In this document: in pieces, positions 43,603 through 54,970 of the stretch | How positions within the stretch are numbered: the stretch's first letter is position 1 | Layout: the number at the start of each line of letters is the position of its first letter | Source of the DNA: Gymnogyps californianus | Taxonomy: Eukaryota > Chordata > Aves > Accipitriformes > Cathartidae | Direction of reading: 5' to 3' | Assembly (NCBI RefSeq): GCF_018139145.2 | Contig: NC_059479.1 | Coordinates: 6,758,001-6,822,000 of the forward strand | Length of the DNA: 64,000 nt | Notes under the pieces: generated by a model | Database searches by the model: none | The model's input: the letters and a program-made list of their open reading frames with translations, nothing else | Told to the model about the DNA's origin: nothing | Position numbers and translations under genes: made by a program

Positions 43603-43888
43603 TGAATACTTCCAACATTTCATTTTAGATTGTAGGGTTATGTAACCTGTAAGCATTGATAATCCACGTGGATTTTGCTTTTCTGATATTTATTGACCTG
43701 AGAAAAAGTGAGGAGGGGAAAAACAGTAATAAAGTAACTTTTCTTCTGAAGTAGGTTGTGGAAATAATACAGCATATTTCAGTGAACTACTTACACAACT
43801 TCCGATATGAGATTTTGTAAGCAGTGTAATGAGAATGTTTAGTTTACCATTAAGCCTTTGAAGTCTTGTTGCTTGAGAGTGAACACTC

Positions 43889-43926
43889 GTGTGTGTGTGC
43901 TTGCATGCGCGTACACACACAGTGTG
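43889..43926. repeat. alternating GT/GC/AC palindrome
   Basis: GTGTGTGTGC and its near complement GTACACACAC flank a TTGCATGCGC centre, so most of the stretch alternates purine and pyrimidine. It could adopt Z-DNA or a cruciform. Confidence 0.7.
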
Positions 43927-46900
43927 TTTCTCATTTTAACACTTGATTTAACACCTGAATAGAGAATAACAAATATGCTCTCTAAAGATCCCAGACTGTA
44001 TATGAAATATATAGTTTAATTATACTGTACAGTCAACAATTAATACTGATTTTATTCTTGGTCAGTCAGCAGTATAGCCCAGTGAATGTGGTAGAAAACT
44101 TAATTCATTTGTTGAATATTTTTTTATGTGAAATACGCTGCGCTGCTTGGCACACTTGTTGCTTAGCTGTCAAAAGCGAAGGCTATGTGATAGTGGTTGA
44201 TGAAGATAATGCAAACTGTTTTATTTTGACCTGGCATTACTGATTCGTCAGAAGATAAATACTTGGGGGAGCACAAGAATTTGAAGGGGAACAGAGGGGA
44301 AAAGAAGTTGGATACACATTTCTGCTAGCTCTGTCCAGGTTTTCTCTTGCAAATTTTTGTCTCCTTTTTTTCAGTGTTATCAGTCAGTGTCTCTCTTCAG
44401 TGCAGTGGTTAGCTGTTAGATACTTTTTTTAATTAGGCCATCATTTTCTTTCAGTTTGTCTTCTATCTTAAACTTCGGTCTACTGAGAGCAGAACTCTTG
44501 TTTCCCCAAGGACTTAGGAAATAGTTCATCAATCAACCTAACTTTGCTATTGTTTCATCTCCAGCTTATTCACAGATTCATGTGATTGTCATACAATTTT
44601 TTTGCTATTTCTCAAGCTTCACGAGGACCTTTCCATGGGTGTTTTTCCTGCATATAAACTAAATTTTATTTGTATTGATTAAATGTCTACATGCTTCACT
44701 TTCCTCTTTGCTGATGAATACTTCATTGGCATGAATGCCTATTGACAAAATGGAACTGATCTGTCTATATAGGATTGAGGATGGTATTGTGTTTTAAGGC
44801 AGTATAGAGACTGAAGAGATAGCTTGTACATTACCATCTTGAATGTACCATATAGATATATCTATCTATCCCTGTAAATAAAGGTGCATGCTTACACAGT
44901 GTACAGCTGGCTACTTATATCTGAGCACTACTATGGATATTACACCAAGAATTTTTACAATTACTATTAATTTTGCTGTTTGCTGCCAATGTTGTTTGTT
45001 CCTGATCTCTGATATGGAGTCAGATAACTTCCTCAAACTGATCTCTCCCCCCTCCCCCCTCTTTTTTCCCCCAACCGTACCCAGTAAGTGTCACTGGTCT
45101 GGCCAGTGTGTTCACAAGGACCTGTGGTAGAGTAACAGAGTGATTAATTTTATTTATGCAAATAGCAGTTTGTTATCTTATCTAAATTCCAGAAATGTTT
45201 TCTACCACTTGATAATTCTTTTCTGGAGGTGATTTTTTTTTTAAGTTTAGTATTTTTCTTCCTGCATCTCTTGTTAAATTCTTTACGAAGCCTTATGGTT
45301 TACTAGGCACATTTGAGATCTATTAATTTTCTCCTGTGACTAACACTCTACCTTGCAGCTTTGAGATTTTTATAGTTTGATTCAAAGCCTCTGATGTTCT
45401 GTAAGTTGACTTGAGGAATTAAACCAAAAGAGTTAGTAAAGCATATTAATGGGAACAAAGTCACTAATAATCGTGATGCTTAGAATATATATGAAAAAGG
45501 GGTTATTGCAGTTAAATTTGTTTCATTCTGTAAGATAAAAGCTCATTACGTTTCCTATAAACAGCGCTGACTTCTTATCAGAAGCATAAATTACTGTTCA
45601 TTTTTAATGACCAAAAGTTCCCTTTCAGCTCTTCTTTGCTCTCTGTAACAAAGCAGATTTTTGGCAGAATAAACGTGATTTGTGCAACTTGCTTCAACTG
45701 TTCCCCATGGTACTTTTTGGGTTTTTGTTTAATTGTAATGTTCATCTGCTCCGTCATGTGTGCTCATTTTTTCTGTGTAGGAAGTTAACATGCTTTTTGT
45801 AGAAGAGAAGATTTTCACTTCCTGTGTATTGTTTGGTGTTTTATAAACCAGTCATTTCAGGGACGGATGGTTAGGTTTATTTTTCCTATAGGAGGCTTAT
45901 TTTGGTATAAATTGGCTATAGATACGAGGACATTGGCATCCGTAAGTTATACATAAAATAGAAGGAAATCTACCAGCAAATATTATCTCTGTATGAATTT
46001 TAAATAAGGAAATAGGAGCTAAACAAGTGACAGTCAGATGACTTGAGATGTATGCTTCTTACTTTTGAGGCGGAAGGCAGCCTCATAGTTTGAACTATAC
46101 ATAAAATTCCAAATACAAGACTTATCATGATCAACTTCTTTTAAATCCTGGGTGCGTTTTCTCAGTTCCATGTAAATAAAGAAGTCTTGTTTTGCTTTAA
46201 TTTTCATATAAGAATAAAGAACCAGCATCTGAACAACGGATGATTTTTTTTTTAACAAATAGCAGATAAAGCATAAAACTGGATTTTAATATGAAAAGGT
46301 CAATAGGATTAGATGAACTGCCCATGCATGTACTAAAATCTTCAATAATCTGATATTAGGTATAATAAAATATTTGATCTTTTTAAAGATGGAAGATCAA
46401 CGTAGAGGTTTATGAAAAGTAAAAATAAATTAGGAAACAGTTTTATTCTGGAAAGTATAAGCAAAGGTCAAACTGATTAACTATCAAGATATTACTGGAA
46501 AAGCATTCCTTCTTACTTGAAGCAGACTGTATGAAAGGAAAACCAATAAAAAAAAAATCACAAGATTGTGACAAACTGGATTCTTTGATGGAAGTGATAT
46601 TCACTTACCTTCTCCCAGTCTGCAGTGTTTTCCTCTTGTTCCCCTACTGTTGAAACTATGCAAAACCTTTTTTTCGTATTTCTACCTTGTTTACTTTACT
46701 TGTTATTCCAGTTGCTGCTTTTCATGGTATTTGCTCTTACCATCTTATAATCTGTGATTTTACTAAATACCTGACAAATTCCCATCCCTTTCTGCAGGTT
46801 CAGTCACACAAAACTTCAAAACAAAAACAAGAGGTACCTTAGCTAAAGTGAGATAACAAGTTTGGGATTTCTAGATAAAGTCATGTTGTAAAAAGTATAA

Positions 46901-49900
46901 TTTGGAACTCCTTAGAAAAGATACGTATTTTTGAACTTGAACCTCCTCTGAGTGCCAAGCCTCCCAGAAATCACAAAAAAATTATGTAACACACAAAATT
47001 AAGAGGAGGAATATTAGCCATGTATTTTAAAATAAGAACTTAATTTCAGATTTTAAAAGAGCACCAGTTATAAATCACAGTCCATGGTTTAAACATTGTG
47101 CCTGTATTTAAATAAAACATAGCCATATCTTTATCAGTTGAACATTGTGTCCAGCTCCTCCTAAATTAAACAGTTCTTGACATACTGATGTTACCTGCTT
47201 GCTTTGTCTGCCAAGAGTGGCAGTTACGAGGCTGTGTAGAGTCATACGATGTTTTGTGAGCTGGTATTTTCCCACTGGTGTTTGCTTCAGAAACAGTTGG
47301 ATGTAGAATGCTGTTATCTGTAGTTGACCATTGGCCATTCTATATGTTCTCCTGACATGTTGGACAAGTTAAAGTGATACCTTGTATGTATAGATGGAGT
47401 ATGGATTTGGGGGGTAGCTGAGCAGTTATGTAGGACTCCCCAGAACAGTTAAACTCCAAGCGAAGGGCTGAGCTTAACTGTGAATGCAGTATAGATAATA
47501 AAGTCTCTTTCAGAAATGAATTTTTTCCAGTGCTTAATGTACAGAATTTTGTGCCTGATATAAAGGTATACCACTTAATAATTCTTTTAAAGTATTGTTT
47601 AAAGAAACACAGAGCCTTCTGAGTAAAATCAAGTGAAAGATGCCTTGGGGGAGGTGAATTATGTCTGTGTAGTAGACTAGAAAGTACTAATAACAGAGCA
47701 CAGATTTCTCACTCATGTTGACACAAAAAATTTATTTCTTTAATTTGCAAGCATATGGTTCTGACGGTTGAGGCGTCTCTCTAGAAAGGATATTAGCAAT
47801 CAGAAGCAGAGTGGAATGCAAATACGTATATACTTAATATATTATTACAAATACTGTAAGAAAATATTAATATTTAAATTCTGTACAAGTACTTCACTGT
47901 GATTTAATGCCATAATTTTAGTGGGGAAAATATTTTAAAACATTTCTGTGCCATTGTTTCTTTAAAGTATAGCAATTTAAAACATACTTATAAGCAGTAG
48001 TCATTTTTCTGTCAAACAAAAGTTTTATAGTTCGTTGCAGTAGAAGAAACTGTGTTTTTACAAAGAGATCTGCAGTATTTTCCACCTTGCGCGATTTAAA
48101 TTGCTGAAACAGATTTTGCCCAATCTGGCACATTAGTGGATATAAAATAGACAATGCCTTCTGGCGTGAGAAATTTAATGCCTGCATCTGTGACTTTTCT
48201 CTCCATAATAGAATCTGAAGTTGGCATTTTGCATCATAATCAAAAGTCAATCTTGCACTGTATAGTGACTTCTATCGTTCTTTTCATTCGTGTAAATGGC
48301 AATATTGAAATGTCAGAAACTCTCTCAATGTGTTTTTCTGAATGTGGTACGTACACGGTTAGGTACATCAAATACTAGAAGACTTTTTTCTCTAGTAACA
48401 CTCCTGTATTTGCATATAGCGTTGCCATATTGATGGTGGCTTATGCATCATCTCATTAAAAGTTTTTCAACAGACGTGTTCTCCTTCATTGACAAGTGTC
48501 AGTGAGGAAGACAGGGAAGCAAAAACTTCACAGATAGTTTTTGTGTTATAGTTCCAAGGTGCAATTTCAGAAAGAGATCTTGTTGGAGACTCAGTAGGAT
48601 TCTGGATTGGCTTACACTCTGCAAAATTGCTTACTAAATTTTCCCAGTCTGTGAAGATTTTCAGGATTTATTTAGTTGCTGTCTTCTAATGTGTAATAAA
48701 TGGTATGCAAAATCGTGGTAGTTCTGAATTCTGAAGCTATGTTTTGAAGCTACAATTTGGATTCTACATTAAACAAAGTTATTTTGTATGGCATGCATTT
48801 TAAGGATCCTCTTCTCTCCCTGAAGTGTAAATATCAAGGGCAAAATTAAAGAGTAGTCCAAATGACTCTCATGGGCTGGTGCTTATTAAAGAAATTAAAG
48901 CGTTTAAGAATTTCTGGCTGTAGTTAAACCAATTCAGATTTGAAGACTGCTTTAAATGACTTCTCGAATTATGTAACCCATTTAGAATTCCTTAATACAA
49001 GCTGCTAGAGAAAGGTGAAAGCTAGAAAACAGCACTTCTTTCTTTTTGTCCGTATCTGTTCTTGAATTTGCACTTTCATTGATGTAAGAAAGATTGTTAC
49101 ACCTCTGGAAACATGGCTTGCACTTCAGTTAATTGGAAAGACCAAACTCCTGTTACAAGTTGAGAGCCTGAAGGGAGGTCTGTTGGATGAAGTTGCTCAA
49201 CACCTTCTCTAGTGATTTTTTAGTAATAACAGCTAGGTTATGTTACAAAAGCTTTGCTCCTTCTCTTTCTCTGTATTCCTTGCTTTCTGCAATTTTTGCA
49301 CACGTGCACCATTGAATATAGCGTGCCATAGCTGCTTCACAATGAATTACAGCATGTGTATATCAGTTCGATACACAAACCAAGCAAAGTTGGGCTATGG
49401 AAAAATAGTGACAGTGCAAAATATGGACTTTTGAAATAAACACTGCAGAATTTAGCCTGTTCAGTTAACACTTCCAAATCTGGATGCAATTAATATAACT
49501 TAAAAGTCCAGTCGCTTCTTTCCTTTGCCTCATTTGCAATTTACCTCATACCTTTGCCAAGAAGTTTTGTTTCAGTATGCTCATTTAATAGATGCTGGTT
49601 TTGTAATTATAAGCTCTGTTTTCAAAGTTAACTCAAGTTTTGAGATCTTGAAAGACGTTTGTAATTAAATTAACATCAAAGTAAGGTGAGTTTCTGGAGT
49701 GCTCTGGAGGAGATAGCCATATTGCCGGGAGAATACTACTGAACACAATGCTGTTCTCACTGATCAGCTCTACTACTTCTGGTGATGTTTCTGAAATTGG
49801 GACATCTGTTTTCTAAAATATTTTTATTTGTAATATAAAAAGTCAGTTCACATTCAACTAGTAAAACTTATATTCTACAATGTACTATTGTTTACAGTTT

Positions 49901-50467
49901 ACTCAGTGAGGTAAACCTGAAAAGTTAGGTGAAAAGGCTGGTATTGATAAGAGTTCAGAGAAAGTAGGAGGTTGGCACACACAGAATTTATGCAGGTCAC
50001 AAAAATAAGCATAACACTTGTCAGGATTCAACCAGAAAGAATCTTATGAGCTCAGAGAGTTTTTTCTTTTTCAGAAAACTGGTCTTTTGCTGCCAATTAA
50101 TTTGACTTTAAGAAGTAAACAATTTTGAGTCAATAACGAGTTGGATAATATGACCTGTCCAAAGCAAGGCAGGGGTTTCATGTTCTGATATATCATTTAA
50201 GAGGTGAATGACTTTGTACTGTGCTGTGCTTTGGAAAGGAGTTTTAACAACTGGTCATGTCAATAGTGATAGCGGTAATGCATTTTGGGCTCCTAATGCA
50301 CTGTCATTTATAATTGATTCTTAACGTCTTAATAAGTTGTTACGTGCATCAGAATTACTCTTTTATTCTTAAAACATGTACATAGGCACATAATTGCTGG
50401 AACTGAGACAAGCAGATTCATTCCCTAAACCAGAACACAGTTCTGTACATACATTGATATTAAACAG

Positions 50468-51038
50468 TGTCGTGGTTTAACCCCAGGCGGCAGCTAAGCA
50501 CCACGCAGCCGCTCGCTCACTGCCCCCCACCCTGGGATGGGGAGAGAATCAGGAAAAAAAAAACCTCGTGAGTTGAGATAAAGACAGTTTAATAGACAGA
50601 AAGGAATGAAAAACAATGATAATGATAATAATAATATGACAATAGCAATACTAAAAGAATTAAACTATACAAAGCAAGTGGTGCACAATGCAATTGCTCA
50701 CCACTCATTGACCGATGCCAGTTAGTTCCCGAGCCGTGATCCCCCTCCCAGTTAACTCCCCAGTTTATATACTGGCATGATGTCATATGGTATGGAATAG
50801 CTCTTTGGCCAGTTTGGGTCAGCTGTCCTGGCTGTGTCCCTCCAGGTTCCTGTGCCCCTCCAGCCTTCTTGCTGGCTGGCATGAGAAGCTGAAAAATCCT
50901 TGACTTAGTATAAACACTGCTTAGCGACAACTAAAAACATCACTGTGTTATCAACATTCTTTTCCTACTAAATCCAAAACACAGCACTATACAGCTACTA
51001 GGAAGAAAATTGACTCTGTCCTAGCCAAAACCAGGACA
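50468..51038 (-). mobile_element. well-preserved solo LTR, 5-bp TSD AACAG
   Basis: A 571-base LTR has TGTCGTGGTTTAACCCC at its left edge and CCAAAACCAGGACA at its right edge, so the termini are TGTC...GACA. It is flanked by AACAG on both sides (50463-50467 and 51039-51043). On the minus strand it starts TGTCCTGGTTTTGGC and has TATATAAA (plus 50764-50771). A CRE-like TGATGTCA at 50778-50785 lies just upstream of that TATA in minus-strand reading. An ATTAAA signal (plus TTTAATAG) is followed by the terminal GC-rich block. A small ATA/ATG microsatellite at about 50616-50650 belongs to the family. It is the best preserved of the four copies here, so probably the youngest. No internal retroviral sequence is next to it. 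Confidence 0.92.
50764..50785 (-). promoter_or_regulatory. LTR core promoter: TATA box and CRE-like site
   Basis: The minus strand reads TGACATCA followed 6 bases later by TATATAAA. This is the expected order for a retroviral U3 promoter that would transcribe toward lower coordinates, antisense to DIAPH2. Activity is not demonstrable from sequence. Confidence 0.5.
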
Positions 51039-51200
51039 AACAGAAGCTACCCACAGAAATGTCTCTTTTTGTTCTGTGGATATATTGAGTGTTTCAGGAT
51101 TATGAGCACTGTTTGTCATTTCCTCAGCTCCAGAGGAGAGAAGAAGACATGCTGCTTGTGACGTTTCTGATTTTAGGCCTAACAGGCAATGTTGCGGGTT

Positions 51201-51220
51201 CCCCCCCCCCCCCCCCCCCC
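51201..51220. repeat. 20-base poly-C tract
   Basis: Twenty consecutive C on the + strand follow GCGGGTT. The length is uncertain for the usual homopolymer reasons. The minus-strand frame through it reads as glycine. Confidence 0.85.
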
Positions 51221-53065
51221 ATCTCACTTGTCAAGGCAAGCTTGTTAATGGCATTTGCGCTTTAGTGTGTGTAATATTTAAATTAAATTTCCTCACTTTA
51301 GATGGCTGTTATTGTTATTCTGAGAACCTGAAAATCTGTTCATAGTTTGTACCCGAAATTTGTTTTTTAACATTTTAGCTTGTGTGGTATAATTCTTTTC
51401 CGGATGTGTGTTTAAAATCTCTGTGTCATCCTTTTCGTAAATTTTATCAGATATATCTCTTTTCTTTCTGTGATAAGACATATGAAAATGTCATATAGCT
51501 TTTGTAAATGTTTACATTGTGATGCTTTTAGGTCTTGATCCCAGTTGAGATTTTTTTGGATAAGGATTAACAAGTCTCCTTCCTGTATCTCTGTAGATGG
51601 AGAACAATATTGCAGTCTAGAGCTTCTGCACATACATGCCTCATTAAACTTCATCTCGGACTGAAAGATAATTAGCATCTTAGACTGAATCTCTCATTAA
51701 ACTCTAAAGCCAAGAGCTACTTGGGACTGGACTTGTTACAACATGCTCTTATCTTAAAATTGTGGTTCACCTCTGCAAACGGACAGGACAATAGAATCAA
51801 TACACAATTGCTTTATCTTTGGTTAACTAAGATAATGATGTTACTGTAGAAGTCTGAAATGATAAAGCACAGCTGTGTCATTGCCTTCCTTCACCATTCT
51901 ATATCAATGTTGTGATAAGGCAACTAAAATGCAGAGACTCTGCTGGTGAATGAAATCTTAGCATGCAAATTAGAAGTACAAATGCACATCTATGTGTGAA
52001 ATGTATCTGTTAAAAATTCTATTTTAAAGCTTTTCAAATTACATGTTTTCATTTACGGTACATTGTCATAATATATAAACAAAACATTACCATTTGGGCA
52101 GACTTGCTGTTTTCCCTAAACTTTAGAAGATGCAGGGAAAAATCTGTGGAAGATTTACAGGAAAAAAAGTGTATTATGCATGATGTATTGATTGTTAAGC
52201 ATAAGTAGTCTGTGTCAGAAAGCTTACCCGTTTTTTGGGAGAAGAGGATGGTGATGTGCCCTAGCTAGTTAAGATGCTCTCTAGTTTTTTTCCCTTTGAT
52301 CCCAAGGTGTTTAAACCTCCACTCCTAAGCATTTCTAACATTTCTTTTGAGCTTATGAACTGAATAATAATTTCTTTTACCATAGTTAGGGTTCTGCTTT
52401 GAAATTTAGACAGTGTTGGCCTGAGAATGTACTTTTCAATACTTCTTTACTTCTGCCTAAGTTCTGTTGAAAACACATGATGTTTATCTGGAAAGAGGAG
52501 TGTTTGCTTGTTTGCTTGTTATCAGTAGTATGCTTGGTTGGATGTAATCTTAAGAGTTTGTCTGATCCCACGTGTCTTGACTGTTCGTCTAGTTTCTTCT
52601 TCAGAACTTCTAATGATTAAGTTCAGTGTCCTTCCTGGCAAAAATATTTCAATATAGAGTTATTTTTACTGTTGAAGTTTGTTCTAGGTCTATCACACTA
52701 GCATGTAATGAAGACCTAGTTTCTGATAAAGGAAATAATGCATGTGGTATCTCCAGTTTTTTTTCTCCTCTCATATTCAGGAGGAATTATTACTAAAGCC
52801 ATATCTATACCATGCTCTTCAAAAGCATTCGTCTAATGCTGGATTTACCTTTTTAGCACAATGGTTTATCTGTATATCAAAGTGCAACAACATGATTGAT
52901 CATAGCTTGTGTCCTGCAGACAGTATAGCTGTCTTAGGAAAGATTTCTAGTATGAATAGTGACACGTTAATTACTTGCGAAATAACACGTTAAGGGAGCT
53001 GTACTGCTTTCAAGTCTGGAAGCTGTTCAACCATGAAGCTTCAAGTATGGGTTGTTTTGTGTGAT

Positions 53066-53310
53066 ACAGGCATACTGTGGTATACATCACAGATAAATAT
53101 ATGTGTGTGTTTGTATACACACATATCAATGTATGTATATATACATACATACCTGTGAGTTATACATATCATGGTACACCTGTATCACACAAAAAATACA
53201 TATATAAACGTATTCATATCTATGTATACCTGTGAGATATACTTATCACAGTGTATGTACATATATACATGCACGTATGTATACAGGCATACTCTGAGGT
53301 ACAGACACGC
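53066..53310. repeat. degenerate tandem repeat plus TATG simple sequence
   Basis: ACCTGTGAG(T/A)TATAC(A/T)TATCA occurs at 53151 and again at 53228, a spacing of 77 bases. The flanking ACAGGCATACT(G/C)TG block appears at 53066 and 53283. TATG/TATA runs fill the gaps. It looks like a decayed minisatellite of about two to three units. Confidence 0.7.
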
Positions 53311-54779
53311 GCACACTGTGCTGCTCGGAATACTCAAGTTGACTGCAGCAACACAGTTCACTTAACTCCAACAGAACATTTATTCTTTTACTAAATATAA
53401 ACTTACTTAGTGGTATGAATTGAGTAATCAATGATTGTAATTCCTGCAGATGACATACTTGCTCACCCATTTCCCCTCAAACTGTTTTTCAGACTTTTGT
53501 GAAAGACTACTTCTATTGGCCCTCAGGCAGTAAGAAATAAATAATCATTAGTATACTCAGAATGTAGTTATGGTACAAAGACTGTCTAGACTTACAAATC
53601 CACTAGTTCATTTGCTTCATATAGACTTGCTTTTGCTTACTGAAGTAATTTATATCATTGGCTCTCACTTTAGAGTTTTTACTAAACGTGGACATGGCCA
53701 TCCCTGTTTTGCATGGTGATCAGAGACCCTTTGAATTTATTATGCAAGAGACACTGCACGTAATCAAAATGTATCATTTCACCTCTTGTTATAGGGGAGG
53801 ACTCTTAGTCTGATGCAATCTTATTTTAGAAAGGATTAGTCTGTCCTTTGGTACTATTACTGTAAATATAAAATGCTTAGCTTGACTGTGGGGACTAGCT
53901 AGCGTTTGACATTAACAGGAGATTATCTGCTTGTAGCATTTTTCTAGGACTAAAGTAGTCTACCAGACATTCACTAAGCCTTCCTTAGCGTGCAGTTTGT
54001 GCAACTGCTTTCTCCAAAATAAGTGGGTGGGATTTTTTTTTTACAGAGGAGGAATTAATATAGGGAAAATAGTAAAGTGAAGAAAAAAAATATCACCTTT
54101 CATGTCAAAATGACATTCTGCATTCTCTTCAATGACTGTGGATTTCTATTATAAATAAATAATAATATACAAAATAAGCTTTTAATCACTCATAGATTTA
54201 ATGATGCACAATTAACTGAGCTTCATTCAGTAATTGTGCAGAGAGAATAGTCATAAGTCTAGATGCTTATATTAGTCTTCCGCTGACATGAAAAATAATC
54301 TGACAATATATTAGTACGCATAACTTCATATTCACTTTGTTTATATTAGTCCTATATCTTAATAGTAATTCTGTGTAATAATGCTTTAGCTAGTTGAAAC
54401 ATACATGTTTAATTTCTGTTATTGGATTTTTCCTCTGTCTCATAACCTTTTATTGTAGTGGTTTGAGGTACACATGTTAAAGATACTGTGTTTCTTTCCA
54501 TCTTAGAGTTGCAGCAGCTCTCCACAAGCCAACCTTTTCTTATTGCTAAATACGGGGCCAGTCTGATACTGTTTGGTACAGATTGAGAAATCTTGCTACC
54601 TTTTTTCCTCACTTTGGCCTTGAAGATAGGTCCATATGTAGGTTTTGGGGTTTATGTGGTTTTTGACTTAAGGCATAAGAACGTACTAAGTGCCCGGTGG
54701 CCCACACAACCTGATGCTCCGTCCGGTGCTGGCAGCAAGATCCGCTATTTAGGGAGAACAATGCAGTTCCTCCAATCTG

Positions 54780-54970
54780 TTTCCCCCACCATCCTCCCAT
54801 GTTCTCAGAGACATATTAAGTGTTACATCCCTGCCTATTCCTTTTGATATCTGTTTATGGACCTGTTGTATATGAATCTAAATAATCCTTTTCTAAACTT
54901 GTTTATGGCATCTGCCTCCACTATTCCCTGTGTCAGCAAATTTGACTTTCTTTTGACTTCTCAAGTTTTT
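54780..54970 (-). mobile_element. possible ancient CR1/L3-type LINE fragment
   Basis: The run TATGAATCTAAATAATCCTTTTC, then AACTTGTTTATGGCATCTGCC and TCCACTATTCCC, resembles by eye the reverse complement of the 3' part of old CR1/L3 elements shared among amniotes. The similarity is diffuse and the borders are guesses. Confidence 0.35.

Larger units (their letters stand above)
47918..53040 (-). pseudogene. candidate decayed coding tract, family not recognised
   Basis: Read on the minus strand, this interval contains a string of long open stretches broken by stops and frameshifts. They include about 66 codons ending at 48467, 59 codons at 49635-49812, about 65 codons around 52390, and open frames at 51293-51481, 51412-51678 and 51021-51227. 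Hand counts of G by codon position are uneven, as in coding DNA: 16/7/8 over 59 codons and 18/8/7 over 66 codons. Peptide fragments such as DWENLVSNFAECKPIQNP, ETSPEVVELISENSIVF and HFDIQINHCAKKVNPALDEC look protein-like, but none matches a family I know. The LTR at 50468-51038 splits one such stretch. Choosing the best of three frames inflates apparent openness in AT-rich DNA, so this remains a hypothesis. A retrocopy of a long mRNA is one reading. Confidence 0.28.
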
